A stretch of DNA of 49,609 nucleotides from a virus, in IMG/VR virus record IMGVR_UViG_3300020202_000707, positions 1-49,609 of that record; one strand, given 5' to 3'. Both the position numbers and the translations under genes were made by a program. Below the pieces are notes generated by a model, which had not been told where the DNA came from, made no database searches, and was given only the letters and a program-made list of their open reading frames with translations. This document shows, piece by piece, positions 25,582 to 33,588 of this stretch; position 1 is the stretch's first letter, and the number at the start of each line of letters is the position of its first letter.

Positions 25582-26304
25582 TCAATGCACGAGACGACCT
25601 TCAACGGTCGCATCGATCACCGCGTGAAGCCGACGAGTAATGTCCGGCTTTTCAGCGACTTTCCCTGCGAGCGTGAACGTCGCGGCGTTGAATAAACGCC
25701 ACGCACTTGGGGAACCCCAGTCGTGAGGCGGTTCCTGGTAATGCTTGAGCACCTGGCCGACACCGTGGACGCCGATGATGTCCTGCCGGAGCATGTTCAT
25801 GATCGCGTGATCGAGCTCGCCCACCGTCAGTTCCTTGGCCTGGTAGCCGAGGAGCTTCTGGTTCTGCGCGATGCGCTGGGCCTGAAGCGGCTGCACGATG
25901 TCTGCGAGGAGCATGGGGAGCTCGCGCCGGGCCTTGACCGTGTGTTTGCGTTTGATGACGTGCTCGCCGATGAAGGCGAGGTTGTCACACACGAACACGC
26001 GAGAGCCGAACGCGAGGCCGACCGGGAAGCTCTTATCGTGGCTGTTGCGCAGACCAACGATGTCCGAGTAGTCACCGTACGGCGATCGGAGCGTCAGCGC
26101 GCCGAAATAGCGCGCGCCGTCACTCGCAAGAGCGTGGTGCTCTTCGACGATCTCGTGATTATAAAAGCCGAGCGTATACCGCACGAGCTCCACAATCTCA
26201 TGGTGCGGCACTGGCACATGCGTGTCGGTGCCGTCCGGCGTTTTGACCGCACGTAGATCCTCATAGCTGACGGGTTCACCGCCCGCATGCAACATCAGTG
26301 TCAT
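25582..26304 (-). CDS. DUF932 phage/plasmid protein
   Basis: 240 residues from the ATG at 26304 (AAAGG ribosome site upstream); a frame to 26388 is rejected. It resembles the DUF932 (TIGR03299-type) phage and plasmid proteins: RYFGALTL (about 65-72), IVGLRNSHDKSFPVGLAFGS (82-101), VFVCDNLAF (103-111) and a helical C-terminus. The family is common on plasmids and phages near replication genes; its biochemical role is not known. Confidence 0.78.
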   Translation of the reverse strand: MTLMLHAGGEPVSYEDLRAVKTPDGTDTHVPVPHHEIVELVRYTLGFYNHEIVEEHHALASDGARYFGALTLRSPYGDYSDIVGLRNSHDKSFPVGLAFGSRVFVCDNLAFIGEHVIKRKHTVKARRELPMLLADIVQPLQAQRIAQNQKLLGYQAKELTVGELDHAIMNMLRQDIIGVHGVGQVLKHYQEPPHDWGSPSAWRLFNAATFTLAGKVAEKPDITRRLHAVIDATVEGRLVH

Positions 26305-26443
26305 GGGGCACCTTTCTGGGTGTGAAGGAACTGGTTGGGCAGTCGAGGTTGATTCCCCGACAACAGGCCTCCGCGTTACGCGTGGCAAAAAGTGGGATCA
26401 AACCTGCTGCGCGGGATGCGCTGCCCGCTTCATTTTACCTTGA

Positions 26444-26472
26444 AATAGAAACCCCCGCCTTTTGAGCGGGGG
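26444..26472 (-). terminator. Intrinsic terminator after the primase-like gene
   Basis: Minus strand: CCCCCGC / GCGGGGG stem with loop TCAAAAG followed by TTTCTATTT. A second small hairpin (CCCCA / TGGGG) lies between it and the stop at 26499. Confidence 0.75.
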
Positions 26473-26498
26473 CCACCCCCAGTGACTGTGGGGTAATT

Positions 26499-27059
26499 CT
26501 ACACTACCCGGAACAACTTCCGTAACGCGTCGGGATCAGCGCGTTCAACCGGCTTGTGTTCGCTGAAGAGCAGCAGAGGTTCCTGATCTGCCTTGGTCGC
26601 TAAACCAAGGGTGCAAATCAGCGATCCATCCGATGCCCTGAGCGGGAACATGACGCGTTCCTTCTCAGAATCGAAGCCGCCCTGGATTGCCGCAAGTGTG
26701 CTCGCGATACCTAGCATCTCAATGACCGGGTGATCGAGCGCTAGTGACTGCGCTTTTTCCTGCCGGGGCTGGGGGGAACTGCGAGTGAGGAACTGCGCAG
26801 CCAGTTTGTCTGCGGCCTCACGTTGTTTGATTCCCAAACAGTGTGCGACTAACGCCGTTGCATCGTCGCCCCGTTTGCTGCTCGCGAAGCACTGGAATCC
26901 CTTCTGGAGATTCACACTCAGCGCACGGTCATCGCCCGAGGTGCAGTACGGGCATTTGAACCGGAGCTGATCGCCCTTTCTTTCAGAGGGTTTGAGCTTC
27001 AGGTAGCTGATGGCGTCTGCGAGAGAGACGCCGTTTCTCACGTCATCGAATACGGACAC
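26499..27059 (-). CDS. CHC2-type zinc-finger primase-like protein
   Basis: 186 residues. SLADAISYLKLK (12-23) then CPYC (about 36-39) and GFQCFASSKRGDDATALVAH (53-72) match the CHC2 zinc domain of DnaG-type primases. The C-terminal part, with VMFPLRASDGSLICTLGLA, resembles the start of a primase catalytic region but no full TOPRIM motif is seen, so it is a short or partial primase. GTG start with AAGGAG. It probably recruits or primes at the phage origin with host enzymes. Confidence 0.7.
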   Translation of the reverse strand: MSVFDDVRNGVSLADAISYLKLKPSERKGDQLRFKCPYCTSGDDRALSVNLQKGFQCFASSKRGDDATALVAHCLGIKQREAADKLAAQFLTRSSPQPRQEKAQSLALDHPVIEMLGIASTLAAIQGGFDSEKERVMFPLRASDGSLICTLGLATKADQEPLLLFSEHKPVERADPDALRKLFRVV

Positions 27060-27089
27060 GGTAGGTCTCCTTCGGTTGAGCCTACCGTA

Positions 27090-27095
27090 ATTGTA
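27090..27095 (-). promoter_or_regulatory. -10 box TACAAT before the primase-like gene
   Basis: Minus-strand TACAAT about 30 bases before the GTG start, leaving a leader with AAGGAG. The leader also holds a GGTAGG...CCTACC inverted repeat (27061-27086 region) that could be an operator. Confidence 0.4.
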
Positions 27096-27134
27096 CCGCT
27101 GAAAAGAGAAGGCCCCGGATAGGGACGGAGCGTG

Positions 27135-27143
27135 TGCTATGAT
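27135..27143 (+). promoter_or_regulatory. Extended -10 promoter for the plus-strand HNH gene (leaderless)
   Basis: Plus-strand TGCTATGAT, 8 bases before the ATG at 27152. It is the same TGCTAxxAT pattern used before minus-strand genes, so the inserted gene carries its own promoter. Confidence 0.5.
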
Positions 27144-27151
27144 AATGATCT

Positions 27152-27712
27152 ATGGAGGTCACAGCCGATTTATTACGCGAGACATTCAGTTTCGATCCTT
27201 TAACAGGTAGCTTAACTTGGAGAGAAGTTCGCGGTCTTCGTCGCACGACGCCATTCGACTCGCCTGACGCATCTGGTTATTTGAGAGTTTGCTTCAAAGG
27301 TAAAACACTGTATGTACATCGCATCGCATGGATGATATGTAACGGGGCAATTCCAGAAGGGATGTTAATTGATCATATAGATCACAACAGAACGAATAAT
27401 CGTCAGATCAACCTCCGTCTCGTTACTCGCACAGAGAGCAACCGCAACGTCTCAAAGCGCCGCACAAACACCTCTGGTGTAACGGGCGTGAGTTGGTATA
27501 AACGGAAGAAAAAATGGTGCGCTGAAATCTCTGTTCGAGGCGAGAGGATTTCTCTGGGCTACTTCAATAAGAAGCAAGCGGCTATTGCCGTTCGCAAGGC
27601 CGCTGAGAAGCAATACGAATACCATCCAAACCACGGTAAGGATAAGGCCACACCCGTAGGTGTGGCTCATGAATCACGCCTGGTTCGCGATGAACTCTTC
27701 GGCTCGCTGTAA
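27152..27712 (+). CDS. HNH homing endonuclease with AP2 domain
   Basis: 186 residues. An N-terminal NUMOD-like region is followed by the HNH core (IDHIDHNRTNNRQINLRLVT, about 74-93), then NTSGVTGVSWYKRKKKWCAEI, the AP2 DNA-binding opening, and KQAAIAVRKAAEKQYE. It is one of two plus-strand genes in an otherwise minus-strand genome, so it looks like a mobile insertion between the primase-like gene and the 72-aa gene. It overlaps the convergent gene by 39 bases at its 3' end. Confidence 0.88.
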   Translation: MEVTADLLRETFSFDPLTGSLTWREVRGLRRTTPFDSPDASGYLRVCFKGKTLYVHRIAWMICNGAIPEGMLIDHIDHNRTNNRQINLRLVTRTESNRNVSKRRTNTSGVTGVSWYKRKKKWCAEISVRGERISLGYFNKKQAAIAVRKAAEKQYEYHPNHGKDKATPVGVAHESRLVRDELFGSL

Positions 27713-27892
27713 CACCTTTGCGGCGTTCAGGAGGTCACCCGAGTTGAGGGAGTGACCGTCGCGCCATTCCCCGTCGTTGTCCTTATAGGACCGCGTCAAC
27801 TCGACGCTGAAGAACTCGGAGTTGCGCCACACTGTGGCCGTCACGAAACCAAGCCGAAACTTAGCGGCTGGAGGCTGCTTCTCTTTTGCCAT
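27674..27892 (-). CDS. Small hypothetical protein
   Basis: 72 residues with a strong AGGAG site. It contains RLGFVTATVWRNS and a C-terminal LLNAAKVLQRAEEFI helix, a pattern seen in small actinobacterial and phage proteins of unknown role. Convergent with the HNH-AP2 gene. Confidence 0.6.
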   Translation of the reverse strand: MAKEKQPPAAKFRLGFVTATVWRNSEFFSVELTRSYKDNDGEWRDGHSLNSGDLLNAAKVLQRAEEFIANQA

Positions 27893-27919
27893 TGAAGGCT
27901 CCTGTGGTTAGAACCATCC

Positions 27920-28855
27920 CTATTGTACTCCCTCCTGGTTCAAGTAGAGGGGTTTATGCCCAACACGTTCCCACGGTTCATCATACACGTGGGGACCTGC
28001 GGGTTTTGGGTTCTCGTCATACGCTGTGTAGATCGGCGTGTGTTTGACGAGAATGTGTGCAGCGAGTTTTGGATCGAAGTTGTACTCTTCGACGACGCGT
28101 TGGATCGTACGTTTAATGCGAACGACGCGGTCACTGCCAACGGTATGAAACAGCACATAGAACGTGCTTGTGCCAAAGTGCTGTTCGTAAAGCCGATCAC
28201 GGAGAATGCTCAAATACGCGAGTACCTTGAACTTGATCGTGTTCTTGGCGTCCGACCAATCCGACTCGGTATCGCAATCATCTTCACGCACGTAGAAGCG
28301 GAACGATTTGGGGTAGCCAATGAGGAAGAGGTCGTCAGGCGTGATCGAGTACCGCGCGCCGTCGTGGGTAAAGAGGATCGTTTCCGGATTGGGGTTGTGC
28401 CGCGTTTGATCCGGTAAATTCGGACTCGACAGCATCTCGTTCCAGGAGACGAGCTCGGCATCCGCGATCAACATGGAGAGGCGAAAGACGCACCCGAGCG
28501 TTTTATGCTCCATGTTCTTGAAGCGCTTCAGTTTCGGGACAGTGAAGCCACGATCTTCGAGGTACTTGGCACCTTTTTCGTCAAGCGCGGCAATGCGGAA
28601 GTTGTAGTTGGCCCGCTGAGAACGTGTCTGCCCACTCGGAAAGTCGATATAGCCGTTCAGGTAGAGGCGGCTGGCTCGCTTCGAGAACGATTGGAGGTCT
28701 TTGCCGCCGACGAGCTTCCAGGCGTAGTCGAGGGGGACGTACTTGATGTCCGAGAGGAGCTTGAAAAACTCTAGGTCGCGAGTCGTTATTGAAATAGGCG
28801 TGACCTTCCGGCCTTTCACCATCTTCCGACTAAAGCGATACCGAAAGTCAGCCAT
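27920..28855 (-). CDS. Replication-relaxation (Replic_Relax) family protein
   Basis: 311 residues. Residues 25-105 form the winged-helix part: ITTRDLEFFKLLSDIKYVPL, KRASRLYLNGYIDF, YNFRIAALDEKGAKYLEDRG. Then comes KRFKNMEHKTLGCVFRLSMLI, the conserved middle, and a C-terminal alpha/beta region with VLFHTVGSDRVVRIKR. The family is named from plasmid replication genes and often sits beside TraG/DUF87-type ATPases in actinobacterial and Firmicute plasmids and conjugative elements, as here. It may act as initiator or relaxosome partner. Confidence 0.8.
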   Translation of the reverse strand: MADFRYRFSRKMVKGRKVTPISITTRDLEFFKLLSDIKYVPLDYAWKLVGGKDLQSFSKRASRLYLNGYIDFPSGQTRSQRANYNFRIAALDEKGAKYLEDRGFTVPKLKRFKNMEHKTLGCVFRLSMLIADAELVSWNEMLSSPNLPDQTRHNPNPETILFTHDGARYSITPDDLFLIGYPKSFRFYVREDDCDTESDWSDAKNTIKFKVLAYLSILRDRLYEQHFGTSTFYVLFHTVGSDRVVRIKRTIQRVVEEYNFDPKLAAHILVKHTPIYTAYDENPKPAGPHVYDEPWERVGHKPLYLNQEGVQ

Positions 28856-28957
28856 ACGCGCGACATAGCGATCCCGCGTAGCAGCGCAAGTGACTGAAGA
28901 TTCTGAGAAACGCTATGAAACGCTACGCACGAATGGATATGTGTTTGTACCTATATG

Positions 28958-31057
28958 TTACCACCTCCTGCCGGGCTTCTCGGGCGGCTTCGGCGGTTCT
29001 TCTGCCTCTGCAACAGGCGGTGGCGCGGTCGGTGCTGGTTTCGGCTCTGGTGCAACAACAGGTGCCGGTTCTGGCTCATTCCGAGCTGCGAGACGGAATG
29101 CGTTCACCCCTAAGAGCTGGGCGTGCTGGACATCGGTCATCTTCGGTGTGTTATCCAAGATACCGAGCGGGAATTTAACGGAGATGGGTTTCTTTGTGAC
29201 GCCACGAATAGAGACGGCAAACTCGCCCTTGCCTTGCTCCCGTATGAAGTCAGGGTCACAGTGAATCTCCTGCGCGAGCTTCCGGGCGTCGTCGTAGCCA
29301 ACACCACCGACGTACTTTGACGAAGTGTTGTTCGCAAGGGTCGCGCGGAGCTTCGGCGTTAGGTCGTCGAGTTTCTGATGCGCGAGTGTCACGCCGACAT
29401 TGAACTCACGGGCCTGTTGCAGGAGAGGCTGCGTGCGTTCTTCATCGACGAACATTTGCGCTTCATCGACGAGGACGTAGGAGCTACGCCAACTTGCACG
29501 AGAGACATTGATACGTGCTCTCGCGCTCGCGAGCGTGAGTGCCAGGATGTAGCGCCCGAATGTCTGCGCGGCCTTCTCGCTGAGTGCACCGGGGGAGCTA
29601 TCAATGATAACGATCTTCCCCGACTGCAACACATCGAACATGTCCAAGCGGTTTTCTTTCTGCTTGAACATCGCGGCAAACGGCTTCGAGCTGATGAGGT
29701 TGTAGATGCGGTTCTGAATTTGCCGTCGCGTCTCCATGTACTCGCTCGCGTGGTAGAACATGTCCGTCATGAACTGACGGTCAGTCTCATCGAGCGCCAT
29801 GATGTACGGGTAGAAAGGTGAGTCGCGTCGAATGCCACCCATTTTGGGATCGGCAACGGGGTCTTGCATCAACGCGCGTAACGTCTCGATGCTCCCGCCA
29901 GGCATCGCGAACACGATCCGTGCAGCATAGGAAAACGCTGTGTCTTGTTTTGCAGAAAGATCGAACTCCCTGCTGCCAAACACGTACGAGAGGTTTTCCG
30001 CAATTGCATCCCGCATCACTTCCTTGGATTTTTCAGGGATGCTCTGCGGCAGCGCAAACATGTTGAGCGCAGCGGGGTAGTCCAAGTCCTGCGGATTGAT
30101 GACAAGCAGGCGATCATCACCCACGAACATTTTGAACCGTTGTAGCTCCTTGGCCCACGTACCCTTGCCGTCGATCACGATAACGGCGGGTTGTTCGAGG
30201 TCTTGGACGTGTTCGATGAATCTTGCGGTGAGTGCCGTCGTTTTGCCGTGCCCTGATCCCGCGAGAATGTGCGTGTGCTCGAACGTCACGTTTCGCGGAA
30301 CAACGAGCGGTACAGGAATCTCGTAAATGTCTTCAAATCCCGTATTCCCCATGTAGGTTTTGATAAATGCGTCGTCGTCACCCTTAAATGTCGTCGGGTC
30401 AGCGTCCTTGCACTGCTCTTTCATAAACGTATGAAATTCACGGAACAGTCCCCACTCGATGATCTCAGGCGCGTAGAGCGGCCGGAGCATGTCGAGAAAC
30501 ATCTGGCGGACGTTCACGACACTTTTGAGCGGGATCGTGATCTGCGCCTTTGTTTCTTCCCCGTATAGCGATTCAGGGATGTGCTTCAACATGCCTTCGT
30601 AGGACTTCGTGAAGGCGTCGGTGATGCGCTTGAGAGTTTCTTCCCGATGCTGAAACTGTTTGACGCGTAGATCGAGCGCCAGGCTGTCGTGCTGCTCTGC
30701 GGTTGGATCGTGAAGATTCTCCACGTCGTAAATGGGACCGAGTGCGCCCATCAGGTCCGCAAAAATATCGGGCCTCGGAGTCCGGTACGACTTCACGAGA
30801 CCTCGTGCGACGTTCACCATGAACGACTCGGTGTCAGGAAAGGGCTCAGCGTACTTGAGTTTTTCGAGCGCGGTGGGCCTTAGGTATGCCTCCCATTCAC
30901 GCTCCTCTTGCGCTCGTTTCCGCTTGTCCTTCGCGGCGTCAGCAGCCAAGCCGATCAAGGCACCGCCAATGGTGAAGGGAGCCGAGACGAGCTCCCACAT
31001 GGACCGCATGAATAGGAGGTCGTAGTCGCGTTCTTTTTCCGGATCGCGGTCAAACAT
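28958..31057 (-). CDS. TraG/HerA-type (DUF87) DNA-translocating ATPase
   Basis: 699 residues. N-terminal hydrophobic segment (about 20-42), then a linker, then Walker A GSGHGKTT (267-274), Walker B YVLVDEAQMF (about 530-540), a following AHQKLDDL sensor-like motif, and a Pro-rich tail (PAPVVAPEPKPAPTAP). This is the VirD4/TraG-HerA-FtsK ATPase class that drives DNA through pores or along DNA. The translocase coexists with a terminase, so a second DNA-moving system is present. It overlaps the next gene by 8 bases. Roles could be plasmid-like replication, segregation or transfer. Confidence 0.82.
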   Translation of the reverse strand: MFDRDPEKERDYDLLFMRSMWELVSAPFTIGGALIGLAADAAKDKRKRAQEEREWEAYLRPTALEKLKYAEPFPDTESFMVNVARGLVKSYRTPRPDIFADLMGALGPIYDVENLHDPTAEQHDSLALDLRVKQFQHREETLKRITDAFTKSYEGMLKHIPESLYGEETKAQITIPLKSVVNVRQMFLDMLRPLYAPEIIEWGLFREFHTFMKEQCKDADPTTFKGDDDAFIKTYMGNTGFEDIYEIPVPLVVPRNVTFEHTHILAGSGHGKTTALTARFIEHVQDLEQPAVIVIDGKGTWAKELQRFKMFVGDDRLLVINPQDLDYPAALNMFALPQSIPEKSKEVMRDAIAENLSYVFGSREFDLSAKQDTAFSYAARIVFAMPGGSIETLRALMQDPVADPKMGGIRRDSPFYPYIMALDETDRQFMTDMFYHASEYMETRRQIQNRIYNLISSKPFAAMFKQKENRLDMFDVLQSGKIVIIDSSPGALSEKAAQTFGRYILALTLASARARINVSRASWRSSYVLVDEAQMFVDEERTQPLLQQAREFNVGVTLAHQKLDDLTPKLRATLANNTSSKYVGGVGYDDARKLAQEIHCDPDFIREQGKGEFAVSIRGVTKKPISVKFPLGILDNTPKMTDVQHAQLLGVNAFRLAARNEPEPAPVVAPEPKPAPTAPPPVAEAEEPPKPPEKPGRRW

Positions 31058-31475
31058 CGAACGACCGTTTCTGCGGCTGGCTGATTTGCTGGGATGCCTC
31101 GATGTACCGTTTGATGTTCGGCAAATGCTCGTTTTGGAGCTCGTTGGCGAACCGTTGTGCGGCCACGGGTGTTGAGAATTGAAACCGCATCTGGTTGCCC
31201 TGGTTCACGAGGGCTTTGATGCTGAATGCGAGCGGTTCCCAATTCGCCATCGATGCCCGTAGCTCAGGACCATACGTTGCCGCATCTTGTTTGTGCTGGA
31301 ACACGATGTGATCCCACAACTCGTACCGTGTGAGGATGTCTTTCTCTTGTTGCGTCAGTTCGATCTTGGAGAATACGACGTAGGCGGTGACGCGCTCGGT
31401 TTTCTGAAACATGCCGAGCATGCCGCCTGTCTTGTACTCCGTCACCTGTTCCTGGATGTCGATGTCAACGCGCAT
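31050..31475 (-). CDS. Hypothetical protein coupled to the TraG-type ATPase
   Basis: 141 residues with GGGGGAAG ribosome site. Sequence MRVDIDIQEQVTEYKTGGMLGMFQKTERVTAYVVFSK fragment style, beta-rich at first and helical at the end. It precedes and overlaps the ATPase, as accessory subunits of TraG-type ATPases often do. No family is recognised. Confidence 0.55.
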   Translation of the reverse strand: MRVDIDIQEQVTEYKTGGMLGMFQKTERVTAYVVFSKIELTQQEKDILTRYELWDHIVFQHKQDAATYGPELRASMANWEPLAFSIKALVNQGNQMRFQFSTPVAAQRFANELQNEHLPNIKRYIEASQQISQPQKRSFDV

Positions 31476-31492
31476 GGCTTCCCCCGTGTGTG

Positions 31493-31524
31493 AAAGGGGC
31501 CAGGGCTTGGACCTCCTGGCCCCC
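31493..31524 (-). terminator. Terminator-like hairpin after the excisionase candidate
   Basis: Minus strand: GGGGCCAGG / CCTGGCCCC stem followed by TTTCAC. The stem is strong and the T-tract weak. Confidence 0.5.
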
Positions 31525-31529
31525 CGCTC

Positions 31530-31820
31530 TTAGTCAGAGCCGTACCAGTCGTCAGTGACGGCTAGTCCGTGGGCTTCGAGCCAGGCGAGCACGTCCTTCA
31601 CGCGCCAGTAGGGAGGAGATTGCCGACTCCGCGTCATCTTGAAGGATTGAGGGAAAGGTGCGGGATTTGGGATCACCATCGCCACGCGACCTTTCTGACC
31701 AGCAACCCTCCGAGTGACGGTCAGCGTCGGCTGCATCAACCTCCACAGTTGGCTCTTCGAATAGCGCACGCCAATTCTCAGCAGCCCGTCGTAGTCAACG
31801 ACCAGGGGTCTGATCGACAT
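31530..31820 (-). CDS. AlpA-like excisionase / DNA-binding candidate
   Basis: 96 residues. RYSKSQLWRLM (about 19-29) and WRVKDVLAWLEAHGLAV near the end resemble the winged helix of AlpA/Xis-type excisionases (S.xx.WR...P.P....SYRW..DV..WL). GGAG site upstream. It sits next to the integrase, where an excisionase belongs. Confidence 0.6.
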   Translation of the reverse strand: MSIRPLVVDYDGLLRIGVRYSKSQLWRLMQPTLTVTRRVAGQKGRVAMVIPNPAPFPQSFKMTRSRQSPPYWRVKDVLAWLEAHGLAVTDDWYGSD

Positions 31821-31946
31821 CGCACTTGCTCCGATTGGAGCGTCGCGCGACGCCGAGGGACACCTAGGCGATAGCCGGATGGCTACGACGAAAGGCTATG
31901 CGACGGCTGTTCTAGTGACAAGGCTCTAACGGATTCGGGGAAGTCG

Positions 31947-33011
31947 TTACTTCAAAACCGTAACCAGGTGCTGCTCATACGCGTCCGTTGCATCGAGCAT
32001 TTCCTGATAGCGATCATAGAGATCGTACACCCGTTGAATGGGCGACCTGGTGCCCGACACGTGGTGGAGCATGGCTTCGGTCGTCACGATGTCGGTCTTC
32101 AAGCGTGCGTGAGTGGATGAGAAATAACGTCTAATGTCGTGGAGCACCCAGTCCGTGACGCCAGAGCGCTCGTCGATCTGTCGCTTGCGTTTGCCTTGGT
32201 AGGTATGACGTTCCAAACGTGGAAGCACTTGCTCGGCCATCTTCGGCAGAGGGATGCGGTGCTCGCTGTCGCCTTTCATGACGCCAGCCGGGAACACGAT
32301 AGAGCCATCCTTGACCCACGCATGATCCCAGACGACGAACTGGCCGACACGCTGACCTGTGAGGATGAGCATTTGGACGAGCGCCCCGTACCAATCCAGA
32401 TCGTCACACGCCCGCCAAATCAGTTTGATCTCGGCGTCCGTCAACAGACGCTCGCGAGGCCGGTACGGTGCCCCTTTGATGCCGTTGGCAGGGCTGTGCG
32501 CGACGAGGCGCGGGACGCACCAATTAAAAAACGTCTTGATGTCTTTGAGTGCATGCGAGCGCTCGGACTTCGCCTTGATGCGGTCGATGGCCTTAGCCAC
32601 GTCCTCGTGCGTGATGTCGCCCAGACGGGTGTTCCAGTGAAAGTACTTCGTGAGCGTCCGGTTGATCTGATACGCGCTTCGCGGCCGGAGCGTCGGCAGG
32701 TGCGCTTCGAGGAAACGCTGTCGCGCTTCGGTGAACAGGATCGTCTTGCGCTCGTCCTGCTTGCCAAGCTCGGTGAAGGCACGTTTGCGGGCTTCAGCGA
32801 GCGACAGGGCAGGGTAGTGCCCGAGACGCACCTTGGTGCGATTCGGCTCTCTCAGTACGATCCAGGTTTTGCGGTTCTTGCCCACTCGGATGCCAAAGGA
32901 TGGCGTCTTCGCGTCCATGTAGAGGCCAGGCGGCAGCGAGCGAACCGTGATGTCAGTGAGGTTTAAAATCGGCACGGTTTTGGCACGCCTTTCATCGGTG
33001 TTGGTGTGCAA
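31947..33011 (-). CDS. Tyrosine integrase
   Basis: 354 residues. N-terminal DUF4102-like arm (PILNLTDITVRSLPPG and FGIRVGKNRKTW), a core-binding SAM-like helix region (about 95-170), and the catalytic domain with Arg221 (TGQRVGQF), HDIRR (291-295), LHHVSG (His316/317) and Tyr332 or 335 (YDLYDRYQEM). It integrates the circular genome at attB. The track start is TTG; GTG at 32975 (VPILNL) is possible. The attP candidate lies just upstream. Confidence 0.9.
   Translation of the reverse strand: MHTNTDERRAKTVPILNLTDITVRSLPPGLYMDAKTPSFGIRVGKNRKTWIVLREPNRTKVRLGHYPALSLAEARKRAFTELGKQDERKTILFTEARQRFLEAHLPTLRPRSAYQINRTLTKYFHWNTRLGDITHEDVAKAIDRIKAKSERSHALKDIKTFFNWCVPRLVAHSPANGIKGAPYRPRERLLTDAEIKLIWRACDDLDWYGALVQMLILTGQRVGQFVVWDHAWVKDGSIVFPAGVMKGDSEHRIPLPKMAEQVLPRLERHTYQGKRKRQIDERSGVTDWVLHDIRRYFSSTHARLKTDIVTTEAMLHHVSGTRSPIQRVYDLYDRYQEMLDATDAYEQHLVTVLK
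32971..32987. repeat. attP arm-type repeat, integrase side
   Basis: 17 bases made of two GGCACG units 11 bases apart (GGCACGGTTTTGGCACG). It matches 33184-33200 at 16 of 17 positions. It lies within the first codons of the integrase. Confidence 0.6.
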
Positions 33012-33022
33012 CGGTGTGCAAC
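33003..33022. repeat. Tandem 10-bp repeat near attP
   Basis: GGTGTGCAAC occurs twice in tandem, and a related TGTGCAAG lies at about 33088, near the tRNA-like core. These are extra candidate arm-binding sites. Confidence 0.5.
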
Positions 33023-33104
33023 ACCATACACGAACAACCGGCTGAGATGAATCGGGTTTTTCGACTTGGTGAGAGCCTATGCAATGCTGTGCAAGACCCA
33101 GAAA

Positions 33105-33146
33105 ACAGCTTGGGAAGCTGCGGCTCTACCATTGAGCTACACCCGC
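33105..33146 (-). other. attP core candidate: 5' half of tRNA-Gly(CCC)
   Basis: On the minus strand these 42 bases fold as the 5' half of a glycine tRNA: acceptor strand GCGGGTG, D-arm GCTC / GAGC around AATGGTA, and anticodon arm GCAGC TTCCCAA GCTGT with anticodon CCC. No T-arm and no CACCCGC partner strand follow. It lies between the integrase and the HNH gene, so it is probably the att identity segment. Confidence 0.7.
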
Positions 33147-33158
33147 GAAATCAAAGGG

Positions 33159-33527
33159 TTAGGCGACTTCGCTTGATACGTTTGGCACGCTTTTGGCACG
33201 GCGGGCCTGTGTTCGTATTCGATGGCAGTTAGAGCAAACCACGTCGCACTTTGCAATCTCGGCTTCGAGGATCGCCAGCGACTTGAAGCGGTGCAGTTGG
33301 GCAACGCCATAGAGCTTCGTTTCGCCCTCGCGGTGGTCGAAATCCATCACGTAGTACGGGTAGCTCTGAGCACAGTCCGCACAAGGCACCGACTTGTAAT
33401 GACGCACCAGATCGCGGTATTTTTCTTGGCTCTTACGAGCATACGCAAGATACTTCGAGCGATTTCTTTCGTAATATCGTCTCTTCGCTTCCTTTGCCCG
33501 AGAATCGTTCGGGTCTTTGTAGGCCAT
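33159..33527 (-). CDS. HNH endonuclease-like protein
   Basis: 122 residues. A basic helical start (RAKEAKRRYYERNRSKYLAY) then CADC (about 50-53), FDHRE (about 63-67) and CSNCHR (about 98-103), the zinc-HNH pattern of small phage nucleases. Start ATG lies 8 bases after a TGCTATAAT box, so it is probably leaderless. Its 3' end overlaps the far attP arm repeat. Confidence 0.8.
   Translation of the reverse strand: MAYKDPNDSRAKEAKRRYYERNRSKYLAYARKSQEKYRDLVRHYKSVPCADCAQSYPYYVMDFDHREGETKLYGVAQLHRFKSLAILEAEIAKCDVVCSNCHRIRTQARRAKSVPNVSSEVA
33184..33200. repeat. attP arm-type repeat, far side
   Basis: GGCACGCTTTTGGCACG, near-identical to the 32971-32987 repeat. It lies inside the 3' end of the HNH gene, about 38 bases from the tRNA-like segment. 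Confidence 0.6.
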
Positions 33528-33536
33528 ATACTAGAA

Positions 33537-33545
33537 TTATAGCAT
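33537..33545 (-). promoter_or_regulatory. Consensus extended -10 promoter (leaderless HNH)
   Basis: Minus-strand TGCTATAAT, a perfect extended -10, with 8 bases to the ATG at 33527. Confidence 0.6.
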
Positions 33546-33588
33546 ACCAACTCGCCCGAGCACTAAGTATGCCATCGTGCTCCCTACC

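Noticed and set aside
25723-26256. Plus-strand ORF of 177 aa over the DUF932 gene
   Set aside because: The minus-strand frame has DUF932 motifs and a ribosome site; this frame has neither.
32139-32966. Plus-strand ORF of 275 aa across the integrase
   Set aside because: It is the reverse-frame shadow of a real integrase with full catalytic residues; composition is Arg/Asp skewed.
33080-33146. Complete tRNA gene
   Set aside because: Only the 5' half is present; no T-arm and no matching acceptor 3' strand follow.
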